Source of the DNA: Delphinus delphis
Taxonomy: Eukaryota > Chordata > Mammalia > Artiodactyla > Delphinidae
Direction of reading: 5' to 3'
Assembly (NCBI RefSeq): GCF_949987515.2
Contig: NC_082689.1
Location: forward strand, 100,912,957 to 100,976,956
Length of the DNA: 64,000 nucleotides
Made by a program: the position numbers and the translations under genes. Every line of letters starts with the position of its first letter. The first letter of the stretch is position 1. Below are positions 32,870 through 44,689 of the stretch, in pieces. The notes below the pieces were generated by a model. That model worked only from the letters and a program-made list of their open reading frames with translations, was not told the DNA's origin and searched no databases.

Positions 32870-35045
32870 GCTGATTTTTTTGAAGTCAGTTTGCATAACA
32901 GGAGTCATGAGAGTCTAATTGCCTTTTACAAAGAACCACCTCCCTTGCTCCACCACCACACATATATACCTCTTCCCCTGTCTATCTAATGATGCCATAA
33001 GAAAACATACTTATCATTAAAAGTCATTTAATACCACTCTTTTTAAAAAGGCTCCATGGTAGTCAATTATAGTAATTAGTTTTTATGGTTTCACTACATT
33101 TTCTCTTCTCTATTCACACACACACAAATAATCTACTTGCAAAATAACAATTCCATGTAATGATATACTACACCATCTCTTTTCTATAGTACAGAGTGCA
33201 CATTGCCTTGTTGCCTCTGGCTTTGGGTAAAACAATGTGTGAGAGATGACATATGGCATTTCAATTTTTGTATTTTAGCATTTTATTAATTCAGTATGCT
33301 ACAAGACCTCACCATAGAAGGTAGTAGGTATATTCTTAATGATTTTTTCCTTATTCAAATTTAGTAAGTAACATACCATTATCAAAATCTATTTTCTTTT
33401 AATTCTCTTTTAATTTTTTAAAAATTTTATTTATACCATTTACTCAAATAACAAGTGTTAACATTCCATTGCTTAAGTAAAGATTAAAGCTGATTAGGAT
33501 TTACTATCTGGCACTGTCAAACATTGCTTTCTTTTACATCTCTTTATCTCTGTCCTGTGTTCCAGCTGTCACCATCCAGTTGCACTAAAGAAGCAAACAT
33601 TGCATTAGCATAAGGAACCAGGATGGAACTATCACGTTGTTATGGGATCCTTTTAGATTGGCATAAATTTCTGAAACTGAATTTCTCTTGACATAACTCT
33701 TGAGTTGATTTAATTCTCAAGGATCAGAAATTCGTCTGAGTCTTAGATTTGTAGCTTCATATATATAAAAGTGACTGACATCTATCTTCTGCAATCCTCT
33801 TTCCAACAAACAATATATAGTTGGGGGTTGGACAAAACAGCATTCCTTTACAGGATTTCTGATGAAACTATAACTTTGTAGATTGAAGTATATCTGAAGT
33901 CATCAATTTCTGGTCCAGTTATAAATATGTCAAATGGCATTCTTCTAAGTAAATAGTGAATATTATTTCTCTCTCCTTTTCCCTCTCTTCCTTTGAAACA
34001 TCTGAAGCTGCCCTCAGAGCAAAGTAAGGTTTAAAGGAAAAAATACAGTTTGTAATTGAGATTTTCTGTTAACCTTTAGTCTGTAGTGGTTGTGTTCAAT
34101 GCTTTTATTTTTCTTCTGGAAATAGTAGTAAATTAGTGTGTTGGTGACATTTCAGAAATCCCAACTTGGAGTATGACTTATACTCTATATTGCATTATAA
34201 ATACTGACTTGCTTCAAACTCCATGTTTTTCTCTTATGTAGAAACCAACTAGACAGTGAAGTCATTATTCAGTTTAATTTGCACCATTTATAACCCTTGC
34301 TGGATATGCGTGTGTTAGTTATATTCACAACAAATGTCCTCTGGATTTTGAGGTATACATTATGTTCTTAAAAAATTACTTACATTTCATGCATTGTATT
34401 TTTTTTCTTTCTTCTCTGTGCTTAATGTTGTATTATAGAGAAAAATGTATATGTAATTGGGAATTAAGGTATTACATTTGATTTTAGAATATGATTCTGT
34501 CTGAATAGGAATCTTGTACATTGCTGTTCTGGATTTATCTATCCTATAAATTTAGGTAGAAAAAGAATTTTTTGCTATAAATTTATTATTGATCATGTCT
34601 TAAATTTCCCATCCCATCCCACTGATTTTCAAACCTTACTTATGTATTTTTCAAACCTTCCTTTGTTATTTTTGTCTGTCTCCTCTTTTTGTCAATATTT
34701 ATTCCTTACAGTATTGGTAATAACACAGCTTTTCTCCTTTCCAATAAATAATTCGGTGCTCTGTTAAGGCCTCTAAGTTTGGTTAGGGCAAAACGAAGAG
34801 ATGAATATAAAATTTCTACTTTTCCAAGGCATAACTTGAACAGCAAGGATTTCTGTGAACAACAGCAAGCCATTGGAGGTGTAACTGTTGGTTGGGCTCC
34901 ACTTCAACAGTATGGTCTATCCTGGGGCAAAGTTGTTCTCCATCTGTGGACCTGTGAACCTTGAATACAAGTTATCTACTTCTTCCAAAATACAATTGTA
35001 GGACAGGCATAGAATAGACATTACCTATTCCAAAGGGAGAAATAG
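32870..35045. other. Unique or unrecognised sequence
   Basis: About 2.2 kb without a recognisable repeat or exon; one of the largest apparently unique blocks. Short AC and C-rich patches only. Confidence 0.45.
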
Positions 35046-35049
35046 GAAG

Positions 35050-35890
35050 GAGAAAGGGTTGATTCAGATCCCAGCAAGTTCAAAACCCATCAGAGAAAAT
35101 TTCATTAGGGTCCAAGGCCTGAGAATAATCCTCTGTGGCTTGAAGCCTTGTCCTCTGAGCTGTCAGTATGCCCCCTACCCCGGTTCCCTCTCCTCCCCCC
35201 ACGTTTGTGCTGCTCTCAGAGTCATTCTTCCTTTTTCTTGTATAGCAGTATGTTTGCAGCCAAGTAGCTCTATGATTCCATTCTTGCCTGTAGAATTTTA
35301 GAGGTCCCACAGTCTTTTGTCATTGTGTCCTGTTTCTGTACCTTTCAATTTAAGATCATAGTGTTTCTGCTGATTCTCGAAAACCATGTTGGTCTCCTGT
35401 GTATAATTCAGGTCCATGCCATTAGACAACAGTCCTCTACAAATCTTTTCTGTATGATCTCATCTCTATTCCTGGTTTCTGCTGAGATATGTAATTGGAT
35501 CCATGAGCCACTTCCCTGGTCCCTTCAGCAAAATGTGGTTCAGCCGCATCTTTGGCTTTCTTTTCAGAGCATGCTTTATGAACAGAAACTCTCCCAATGT
35601 GTTCTGACACTAATTTCTCTGACACCAACTAGGTGTCCTACAATTCAATTCTGTCACTAACTATCCAGAATTTGTGTAGATGCCACAAGACAAGGGCAAA
35701 GTCCTTCAATTCTAACTAACTCCTTAGGGTTAGTGTCAGATCTCACATGTTAAAGGGCAAGGTCCTTAACAAGACTGCTTTTGCTAGATGCCAGGCACAG
35801 GAGAGATCCCTGAACTACCTGCACTTCTGTTGGAGTTTGGTCGCAAACATGGGAATTTCCACAATCCCCCTTCAAGTTCCTGGGCTTGTA
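35050..35890. mobile_element. Probable ancient LTR/ERV-derived repeat, family unassigned
   Basis: Less AT-rich than its surroundings. GGTCCAAGGCCTGAGAATAA, AACTAGGTGTCCTACAATTC, GTGTAGATGCCACAAGACAA and CCACAATCCCCCTTCAAGTT read like a known ancient mammalian repeat, but I cannot name it. The 111-codon plus-strand frame at 35325-35660 has no domain signal. Confidence 0.4.
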
Positions 35891-36125
35891 GCTGTATATC
35901 TTCCATCTCTGCCTCCATTTCCACATGATCTTCTCCTCTATGCCTCTGTGTTTCTCCTGCTCTATAAGAATGTCTGTCATTGTATTTAGGGCCCACCCCA
36001 AATCCAGGAAAATCTCAAGATTTTTAATGTAATTATATGCCCAAAGACCTTTTTCCAAATAAGATCACATTCACAGGCTCCAGGTTGATATATCTTTTGG
36101 AGGGTTACAATTCCATTCACTATAT
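35891..36125 (-). mobile_element. MLT1-like LTR fragment (antisense)
   Basis: TATTTAGGGCCCACCCCAAA, GATTTTTAATGTAATTATAT, AAGACCTTTTTCCAAATAAG and TCACATTCACAGGCTCCAGG follow the reverse order of the MaLR LTR family. Only the half nearer the LTR start is present. Confidence 0.6.
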
Positions 36126-37295
36126 CCTCCCATCTTTCTCCACTCTCTGTCTCATTTTCTCTCACTCTCACTCTTGCTTTCTCTTTTATAAATGATATCT
36201 TTTTGAAACCAGTGGTTATTAATGCCAAATTTTACTTATAACTAGTAGAGCCAGGCTAATATTTTCAAGGTTCATTTACTCCCTCCCCTATAGTTCAGAC
36301 ATTGATCATTTAAATTTTGTCCCTTAGGTCACCTACTTAAGACATTAAAACACTTGCTTCTCTGACTGCTGCATTTATTAACACCCAATTTAAACTGATC
36401 ATCTTTTTATTATACCTTATTTCCACTGTACATTAAATTAACCTTGTTCATAATGCTTTAACCTGTGTGTTTATATAGATAAAAATAGCTTCTATTATAT
36501 AATATCATTAAGTTTCAATGGCAATCAAATTCAATTTGTTTGTAGAACTCCTAATGTGTGCAGGGCCAAGTTGCACTGCTTGTCAAACTATTACCCAGAG
36601 ATCAGCTGATTTTAAAAGTCAGTGAAAGAACTTGTTATACCAGCAGTTTACAGGTATAATCCCAGACATATGGTGTGACTCTGAGCAAATACTCAAATAT
36701 TAAATGATTAAAGCATAGGGGCTTTCTACTCTATATTTCTAATGCATTGTGTATACATGTATTATCATACTAATAAGCAATACAATACAACGTATAATGT
36801 ATAGCTTAAAAGAGTGTTAGTGACAAGGACTGTGCCATATTCATCTCTATCGCATATAGCATATAGCTGCACCTATCTCATTCATCTTTGAAGATTCTGT
36901 GGTATATGAGTCAAGAGCTAAAAGTAGGATTAATTTTTGTAAAGGGATAAGTATCAAGAGTTGTATGATGGTAGGCATAGTTGTCAAGATATTCTGGAAG
37001 CCCAGTTCCATCATATACTTTATATTGAATTGAAGAACTGTGTCCTCATTAATAAAGAAAATTTATTAAGGATCTTTCTCTGAAAATTATTATGAGGAGT
37101 ACATATATTAACTAACTAAAACAGATTTCTTTATTAAATTTTGAATGAGTCAGTAAATTATATATACAACTATTCACAAAGAATTATGAAACATGGTTGC
37201 ATCATAGACTTATTTTTTCTGCCTTTTTCTATATCATGAATCTCATGAAGGTGACATTTCTCAATAATGATAAAAATGATAACAATAGCAACACC
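36126..37295. other. Unique or unrecognised sequence
   Basis: A pyrimidine-rich patch at 36130-36190, otherwise AT-rich with no recognised repeat or exon. Confidence 0.45.
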
Positions 37296-37299
37296 AGTG

Positions 37300-37470
37300 G
37301 TTACTATTTGTTATCCACTAACTAAGTATCAGGAACTATACCAGGTTCTGTACCCATTATTTTTAATCCTCCCAGTATCTCCATGAAGAGCAGGTTGAAA
37401 TCATAAGATTACTCAAGGTCACAGGTAATTAAGTGGTGGAGGCAGGATTTGGACAGAACTTCATTTCTTT
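37300..37470 (-). mobile_element. MIR SINE fossil (antisense)
   Basis: CTAAGTATCAGGAACTATAC, TTAATCCTCCCAGTATCTCC, ACTCAAGGTCACAGGTAATT and AAGTGGTGGAGGCAGGATTT give a clear reverse MIR order. Confidence 0.8.
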
Positions 37471-37686
37471 AAAGCCAATGTCTCTCTCTAGCTTGCCCCA
37501 AATTCTTTAGTGTCCATATAGAAGTAGTGTCAATTCTCTACCTGGCAACATCATGCCTGACTTGCATATGAGTCATTGTTTATAGTATCAGATGAATTAA
37601 GTTGACAAGAGTTTTCCAGGTAGAAAGCCTGTGGATGTAACAGGCAGAAATGTAGAAAATGTCATTGCAATAACAACAACATGCTT

Positions 37687-37901
37687 GGGCTTCCCTGGTG
37701 GCGCAGTTGTTGAGAGTCTGCCTGCCGATGCAGGGAACACGGGTTCGTGCCCCGGTCCAGGAAGATGCCACATGCCGTGGAGCGGCTGGGCCCGTGAGCC
37801 ATGGCCACTCAGCCTGCGCGTCCAGAGCCTGTGCTCTGCAACGGGAGAGGCCACAACAGTGAGAGGCCCGCGTACCGCAAAACAAAAAACAAAAAACAAA
37901 A
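37687..37901 (+). mobile_element. CHR SINE, cetacean form
   Basis: Full length: GGGCTTCCCTGGTGGCGCAG at the head, GCGTACCGC at the end, then an (AACAAAA)n tail. Perfect 15-bp TSD AACAACAACATGCTT at 37672-37686 and 37902-37916. The tail merges with the A-rich TSD. Confidence 0.95.
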
Positions 37902-37983
37902 AACAACAACATGCTTCTCGGATTCTAAAGAAAAACTCTCCCTCTTCCCATCCAGGAAGAAGATAAGGAATCTAAATCTGTAT

Positions 37984-38400
37984 TTAAAAAAAAAATTATA
38001 TTGGAGTATAGTTGACTTACAATGTTGTGTTAGTTTCAGGTGTACAGCAAAGTGAATCAGTTACCCATATACACATATACACTCTTTTTAGATTCTCTTC
38101 CCATATAGGTCACTACAGAGTATTGAGTAGAGTTCCCTGTGCTGTACAGTAGGTTCTTATTAATTATCTATTTTATACATAATAGTGTGTATATATCAAT
38201 CCCAATTGCCAGTTTATCCCTACCCCCTGTCCCCCCTGGTAACCATAAATTTGTTTTCTACATCTGTGACTCTATTTCTGTTTTGTAAATAAGTTCATTT
38301 CTACCATTTTTTAAGATTCCACATGTAAGTGATATCATATGGTATTTGACTTTTTCTGTCTGTCTTACTTCACTCAGTATGACAATGTCTAGGTCTAAAT
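37984..38400 (-). mobile_element. L1 3'-end (antisense), 5'-truncated
   Basis: The poly-A complement is absent, but CAGGTGTACAGCAAAGTGAA, TAGAGTTCCCTGTGCTGTAC, ATCAATCCCAATTGCCAG and TTCTGTCTGTCTTACTTCAC are the reverse L1 3'UTR and ORF2 end. The minus-strand frame in this area keeps a stretch of the L1 ORF2 C-terminus, now linked in frame to the SINE at 38461. Confidence 0.88.
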
Positions 38401-38460
38401 GCCTGAAATTGTTGATGGTGGACATACTATATGATCTAAATAATCCCATGGAGTGAGTTT

Positions 38461-38578
38461 TTTTTTTTGTTTTTGTTTTTGGCTGTGCTGTGTGGCTTAG
38501 TTCCCCGACCAGGGATCGAACCCCGGCCCCTGGCAGTGAAAGCGCCAAGTCCTAACCACTGGACCACCAGGGAAGTCC
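38461..38578 (-). mobile_element. Short CHR-related SINE (antisense)
   Basis: Poly-T left end, GGCTGTGCTGTGTGGCTTAG, CAGGGATCGAACCCCGGCCC and CCACCAGGGAAGTCCC. TSD of 15 bp with one mismatch: CCATGGAGTGAGTTT (38446-38460) and CCACGGAGTGAGTTT (38579-38593). Confidence 0.93.
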
Positions 38579-38593
38579 CCACGGAGTGAGTTT

Positions 38594-38690
38594 GATGGGT
38601 TTATTATAGCTAGTTTATAAATGAAGAAAGTGAGGCTTTGGAGGGTTATATATTTTCCTAAGCTACTGACAAGACCCTCTCCTTAACTAA
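38594..38690 (-). mobile_element. Possible MIR fragment
   Basis: GTTTATAAATGAAGAAAGTG, AGGCTTTGGAGGGTTATATA resembles the MIR 'gaaactgaggc...gttaa' part in reverse. Short. Confidence 0.4.
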
Positions 38691-38691
38691 A

Positions 38692-39090
38692 CTTTAGTCA
38701 GGTGCCTCTAAGCCCTCTAGGCCTTGACCTTCAGTGTCTGTCCCTGTTTGGCCTGTATCACCCAATTTTAGCAAGAATCATGTGAATTCAGTTTAGAAAG
38801 AACCACCCATCTTTGATATCTGATCAAATTCCTCATCCTCTACAATCGCTCTAGTCACCTGATTATCCTGGCCCACCTTCAGCAAGAATCCTGTTAAATC
38901 CATTTACCCAGAAATCCCCCTTTACCTCTGATATTTCCTCTTAGCAATTTTCTGTCCACTCACCGCCACCCTACTCCTTGGCTATGAATCTCTACTTATC
39001 CATACAGTATTTGGAATTGAGCCCAGTTCTATACTGAGGTCTCTATTCCCCTAATGTAATAGTTCCTGAGTAAAATCTATTGGAGGGGAA
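38692..39090 (+). mobile_element. Probable ancient LTR with internal repeat
   Basis: It ends with TAATGTAATAGTTCCTGAGT and AAAATCTATTGG, like a class I LTR end. A diverged direct repeat with a spacing of about 110 bp lies inside: TTTAGCAAGAATCATGTGAA near 38767 and TTCAGCAAGAATCCTGTTAA near 38878. Family not assigned. Confidence 0.45.
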
Positions 39091-39705
39091 AAAGTGAGAG
39101 CTGTCTGGATGGTAAACCTACAAGCAACAGAGACAGATTATATATGGAGAATGACATAAAGGAGGGATGACGTCACACTTTCTTGCCTACTTAAGGAAAG
39201 ATTGGTGGTAACATTCACTGGTGCCATGGTAATAGGAGCAGATTTCAGGTGAAGATCAGAAAATTAAATTAGCTATATTGAATAAAAGTATTAATTTTAA
39301 AAATCCAATTTAAGGTGTCTAGTTGCAAGTTAGACATTTGAGTTTAACTCAGAGCTCAATTTTACTTTGTTCTTATCTCTTTTTGGAATGAATAGTGGAC
39401 GATCCTGGCCTTCTAACACTTGATGGCATTTTTCCTTATGCTACAGTAGAAGAGAGAGCCATGTTTGTGGGAAACAATGTGTTATGACTTTTTCTTTCAA
39501 TCCGTAATGCCCTGGATGTTTATTACTGTGAATAACCAAAAACCCCACACTTACTTTAAAAAAGAGAGAGAGAGAATTTGTTGCCTTTATGGGTTAGTGG
39601 AAATGAAAAGGTTCGTGGGTAGGGCAGCCTCCAAGTGTAATTTGCTCAGTGCTCCAGCCCCATTCTCCTGAGATTTTCTTAACTCTTTTGTTCTAATCCT
39701 TCAGA
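39091..39705. other. Unique or unrecognised sequence
   Basis: No repeat family or exon recognised. Confidence 0.4.
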
Positions 39706-39722
39706 GTCAGACTGGTATGGTT

Positions 39723-39873
39723 TTGCACAGGTTCTGGACTTGCAGGCTCAGCGGCCATGGCTCACGGGCCCAGCCGCTCGGCGGCATGTGTGGGATCTTC
39801 ACGGACCGGGGCATGAACCCGTGTCCCCTGCATCGGCAGGCGGACTCTCAAGCACTGCGCCACCAGGGAAGCC
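39723..39873 (-). mobile_element. CHR SINE, cetacean form, tailless with own TSD
   Basis: The head is at the right (CCACCAGGGAAGCCC). The left end starts TTGCACAGGTTCTGGACTTG without poly-T, so about 55 bases of the 3' end and the A-tail are missing. Even so it lies between a 15-bp TSD with two mismatches: CAGACTGGTATGGTT (39708-39722) and CAGACTGATATTGTT (39874-39888). It shares four diagnostic changes with the copy at 14732. Confidence 0.93.
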
Positions 39874-40399
39874 CAGACTGATATTGTTCATGGAAGAAAA
39901 AGGCTGCAGCAGTTTCAAACTTAACATCTGCAAGCTATGTTATCCAAAATAAGAGGATGGCCTCTCTATTATAAAATGTATAAGAAGAGTCCTGGGATTA
40001 ACTGTCTTAGAAAACATGAGCTGCTCCAGAAACTAAGGACGGAATCAGCTTGCCTAAACCACAGGGATTTTTGTTATACCTTGGGAGTTACAAAGAAGGG
40101 TGAATGGATATTAGAGAAGAAACTGACAGCTACTCACAATAATCTATTTGACTGATGAATATCCACACCATCTCTATGCTCTTTTCCAATATACTCTTAT
40201 CAACCTGGACTTTACTCATTTTCTTTACAAAAGTAGATAACAAAAGTCTCATTCAGATATACCATCTAGCTCTGATTTTTAGGTTCACTGGATGATGTTC
40301 AGTCCTCTTAATCAGGCACAGATATACCTTCTCACAGTCCAGTACATATTGTTAAATAAAAAATTATCCACTCTGACATACAAACTCTAATAAAAATTA

Positions 40400-41578
40400 C
40401 CATGCAGAATATTCTTTGACATTAGTCTTAACAATATATTTATAGATATGTCTCTTCAGGCAAGGGAAACAAAAGCAAAAATAAACACATGGGACTACAT
40501 CAAACTACAAAGCTTCTGCACAGTTAAGGGGACAATCAATAAAACTAAAAGACAACCTACCGAATAGAAGAGATATTTGCAAATGATATATCCAGTAAGG
40601 TGTTAATATCCCCCTAATATACAGAACTCATATGACGTAACAACAACGACAACAAAACCCCAAAAAAATCCAATTTAAAAATGGGCAGAGGAGCTGAATA
40701 GACATTTTTCCAAAGAAGACATACAGATGGCCAGTATGCACATGAAAAGATGTTAAATATCGCTAATTATTAGGGAAATGTAAATCAAAACCACAATGAG
40801 ATATCACCTCACACCTGCCAGAATGGCTATTATCAAAAAGACAACAAATAAGTGTTGGTGTGGTGAGAATGTTGAAAAAAAGGGAAACTCATACAGTGTT
40901 TGCGGGAATGTAAATTGGTGCAGCCACTATGGAGAAGAGTATGGCGGTTCCTCAAAAACTTAAGAATAGAACTACCACATGATCCAGCTATCTTACTTCT
41001 GGCTATTCAACCAAAGAATACGGAAACAATAATTCAAAAAGATATATGAACCCCTATGTTCATCGACGCATTACTTACAATAAACATGATATGGAAACAA
41101 CTTAAGTGCCCATCAACAGATGAATAGAGAAAGATAAGATGTGGTGTATATACACAGTGGAATACTACTTAGCCATAAAAAAGGAAATCTTGCCATTTGC
41201 CACAACATGGATGGACCTTTAGGGTATTATGCTAAGTAAAATAAGTCAAACGAAGAAAGACAAATACCATATTATTTCACTCATATGTGGAATATTTTAA
41301 AAACTAGTAAACAAACAAACAAACAAATTAAGTGATCAAACAAACACACACACATAGATATAGAGAACAGAGTAGTGGTTACCAGATAAGGAGGGTGGGC
41401 TGGGGGAGGGTGAAATGGGTAAGGGGATCAAATGTATGGTGACAGGTGGAAACATTTTTGGTGGAAGCATGCTATAGAAATATAATGTTGTACACAAGAA
41501 AATTATTTAATGTTGTAAATGAATGTTATCTCAATAAATATAAGCAAATAAATAAATAAAATATCTCAAAGAAAAAAA
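40400..41578 (+). mobile_element. L1 3' end (ORF2 C-terminus and 3'UTR), degraded
   Basis: L1 ORF2 wording runs in order: CATGGGACTACATCAAACTA, AAATGGGCAGAGGAGCTGAA, ATCAAAACCACAATGAGATA, GTGCAGCCACTATGGAGAAG, CCCATCAACAGATGAATAGA, TACTACTTAGCCATAAAAAA. A 3'UTR and an A-rich end (about 41560-41578) follow. Frameshifts and stops break ORF2. It is older than the L1 at 42171, and the A-rich end abuts the coding-like tract that starts near 41590. Confidence 0.9.
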
Positions 41579-41589
41579 AAATATCACTT

Positions 41590-43290
41590 GCAGAAGGAAT
41601 ATCTAGAAACGAGAAACAGCGATCACTTGTCCACAACACAGAGAATATCCTCTGGACAACAGTAACAAAATCCACCTGCCTTGTTGGAGAAGTGAGGTCT
41701 CAGTCCACCAGCTGAACCCAGGTTTTGCTCTTCAGAGTAAATGGTTCATGCCCATTTGTCTCTTCTCCAGGTTTGTATGTAACCTCCCTTTGGGGAAGCT
41801 GTCCTTCAAAATAGGAAATATTAAAAACCAGCCTGTTTCTATGTGGTGTAAACTCAGGGGCCTGGACCTTGCCCCACATTATAAGCCACTGGGAATCTGA
41901 CTTGAGGTTTACTCGCAATACATCTTCTAAATTCTCAGTGGGCTTTAGGTCTGTTTTGGTCACACTTACAAAGGCTGGGAAGTCTACCACCAAAAATTTG
42001 GGTTAGATGTTGAGACTGATGATGACACATGCACACCCAGAAGGTATGGAAAGGTTTATCACTCACATAATAATGGGGCTTTTCTGGGGATAGGTGGGCA
42101 GACTTCCCAAGCTGATCTGAAAATGGCTTGAGGAAGCAAAACAAAACAAAACCAAAAAAGAGTACTGGCTGACGAATGCATAAAGAAGATGTGGTACATA
42201 TATACAAAGGAATATTACTTAGCCATAAAAAGGAACGAAATTGGGTCATTTGTTGAGACGTGGATGGATCTAGAGACTGTCATACAGAGTGAAGTAAGTC
42301 AGAAAGAGAAAAACAAATATCGTATATTAACGCATATATGTGGAATCTAGAAAAATGGTACAGATGAACCAGTTTACAGGGCAGAAATTGAGACACAGAT
42401 GTAGCGAACAAACGTATGGACACAAAGTGGGGAAAGCAGCGGGGGGTGGGGGTGGGGGTGGGATGAATTGGGAGATTGGGATTGACATGTATACACCCAT
42501 GTGTATAAAATGGATGATTAATAAGAACCTGCTATATAAAAAAATAAAATAAAATTCAAAAAAAAAAAAGTACTGGCTTTGGGTGTTTATTGTGGTTAGA
42601 GATTGCACCTGTGGTGAGTATTCCCACACATGGGTGAGGGTTTGTGTGGTTTGAATCTCCAATGACCTCAGTGGAGGGAACACCCAGATTTATTAGGTTC
42701 CCCAGATTTCTGGCAGAAGGGGAAGAAGGAGGAATAAAGCTTAAAAGATGTTTGCAGTCCCATATAAAAAATGGAGTCAGAGTTTTTATTTTCAAAATAT
42801 ATATTTTCTAATAATTTCATGTCCCAGACATCATGGAATCTTCTCTAGCCAACGTTTGTGGCCAGTAATGAGCTTGAACATTTCTGTCCATTCTTAACAA
42901 GTATTTCTATCTTTTTAACCCTCAGTTTAAAATTCTCCTTTGTTAAATTGACCAAAGTAGACTGGGGAGACAAGGTAAAGGTAAACTGTCCTCTTATCCC
43001 AGACTGCATCCCAGCTCTACATTGAAGTGACTGTCCCCTTTTACAAACAAAAATTGAGCTACTAGAATTGTTTGGGGAGGCTTTGGGGATCAGGCTTTTC
43101 CTGGGTCCCAGTCTTAAAATCTGCCAAGGTTTTTAACTTTACTACCTTTGTCAGAACTAGTGTTAGAATTTGAGATAGAAAATCTAACTTTCCAATTGTG
43201 ACATTATTCAATATTGAAGTCTTATCAACATGGATTGAACTCCTTGAGCAGACAAGACGTCTCATAGCAAAACTGTAGATCTTCCTCTTC
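41590..43290 (-). pseudogene. Unidentified degraded coding-like tract, minus strand
   Basis: After removal of the L1 at 42171-42568, the minus strand shows several open stretches of ordinary amino-acid composition: 43265-43062 (67 codons), about 43000-42790 (partly open), 42160-41935 and 41993-41700 (97 codons). They are joined only by frame changes and stops. The last is the best: balanced composition, potential N-glycosylation site NIS, no repeat-derived wording. After its stop the frame stays open for about 30 more codons. I recognise no host gene. It could be a processed pseudogene, an old retroviral gag/env-type remnant, or chance. No splice structure was established. Confidence 0.3.
42171..42568 (+). 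mobile_element. Young-looking L1 3' end, 5'-truncated
   Basis: ORF2 end wording (ATTACTTAGCCATAAAAAGG, GACGTGGATGGATCTAGAGA, GAGTGAAGTAAGTCAGAAAG), a G-rich run (42441-42462), the cetartiodactyl 3'UTR and an A-rich tail. TSD AGTACTGGCT at 42161-42170 and 42569-42578. It is inserted in the unidentified minus-strand tract. Confidence 0.93.
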
Positions 43291-44685
43291 TTTCAGAGGA
43301 CAGGACAGTTTCAAAGTAGCTTATTCCTATGATGAGTAAACTTACTGAAGCTACAAGAAATAACAATCAAGTAACACCATCCTGATGTATTAGCCATGCC
43401 TCTAATGCTGTAGCATTGTTAGGCAAAGGATCCATGTCTAAACGTTAGACAGGCTACAAGTTAACAGCTGTTTCACTAGTCTACAAGAATCATCATCAAT
43501 TTCTCACATGAGGTAGAGGAAAATGTGAAGGTGACCAATAGCTATCTACTCTAGCAGGTACTGAGTAAAAATATTTGTTCAGTAAGAAGAGGGTATGTTT
43601 CCAGAATTTAAACATTTAATTGATTAGCATGTTAAGTGCCATGGGACATTACTCATCTCTCACTTTGTTCCTAGAGTTTAATTATCCAGGATCAACCTTT
43701 GTTAAGCGCGTCTTCCATCGTGGTCCTGAAGTGGCTTCCAGGGGGCCCTGAGATTTTCCTTTATGCTTGTTGGTAAAAACATCCCATCTGCCTGAAGATA
43801 AGCAGGACTGTTTTAGGAAATTGAGTGGATGAACTTATGGTCTTTCCTGTCCATTTAGGGGCATGGATATCACCATCCATGTTATACATTAATGTATGAA
43901 AAACTTGTCTTCTGTGCTTTCCCATGACAATTTTTCATATTGAGTCATAACATTTTAATTCAAGCTGCTTTTCTTTTATCAAATAGATTCTTCTAAGGAA
44001 TTATACAAAGCTTTCAATTTTATAAGGTTGTGCAGTTTTAAAAGATTTTTAAATAAAAATAGGAATGAAAGCCTTTGAACGTTTATGCTAAATTTGTGTC
44101 ATTCTGAAATGGAGTCTTTCTTCTCTTTAATGGTTCTCTCAGTGCTGAGATTAGAATAATTGCTCTGGTTAACTTTTGCATTTCTATGTTAAAGCCAACT
44201 GGATAAAATATATTTTTTCTTTTTTCAAAAACAAAGCTTGTTCTTATGCAACTTTTTTCCTGCTCCCTCATTTTGAAGTAATTTATTTTCTACCATAGCC
44301 AAGAAAATTAGTGACTTCATTTTTGCTACTTAATCCTCTCAGCTAAAAGTCACAATCAGCTGGATCCCTCTTAGGTATGTACCATAACAAGCATTCTATT
44401 TCTCCATTTCAAAAATATTTATTTCCTATGTTATTTTCCTTCTGTCTCTGCTATCTGATAAGGATTATCTGAAGCACTGACTCAAGCAAAGGTATTAGGT
44501 TGAATCCTGCACAAGGGAGCCACCAAGAAGGCCACTGGAAGGGGCTTCTTTTCCTCATTAGCACAAAGGGGACATCTGCTCACCAAACTGTACATCAGTA
44601 GCTTTGCATCTGTCCAGAATGAAAAGCCTTTTTCAGTTTGCAGAAATATCTCTTTTCCTAGAGTTTCAGGTCTAGTTGTGCAATT
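43291..44685. other. Unique or unrecognised sequence
   Basis: No repeat family or exon recognised in about 1.4 kb. Confidence 0.4.
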
Positions 44686-44689
44686 TATT

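Noticed and set aside
35325..35660. 111-codon plus-strand frame
   Set aside because: It lies in what reads as an ancient LTR/ERV-derived repeat and shows no protein domain.
14732..39873. Segmental duplication linking the SINEs at 14732 and 39723
   Set aside because: Flanking sequences differ and each copy has its own target-site duplication, so they are independent insertions.
42327..42683. 118-codon minus-strand frame with a proline run
   Set aside because: Its proline run is the complement of the G-rich L1 3'UTR tract, and most of the frame is antisense L1.
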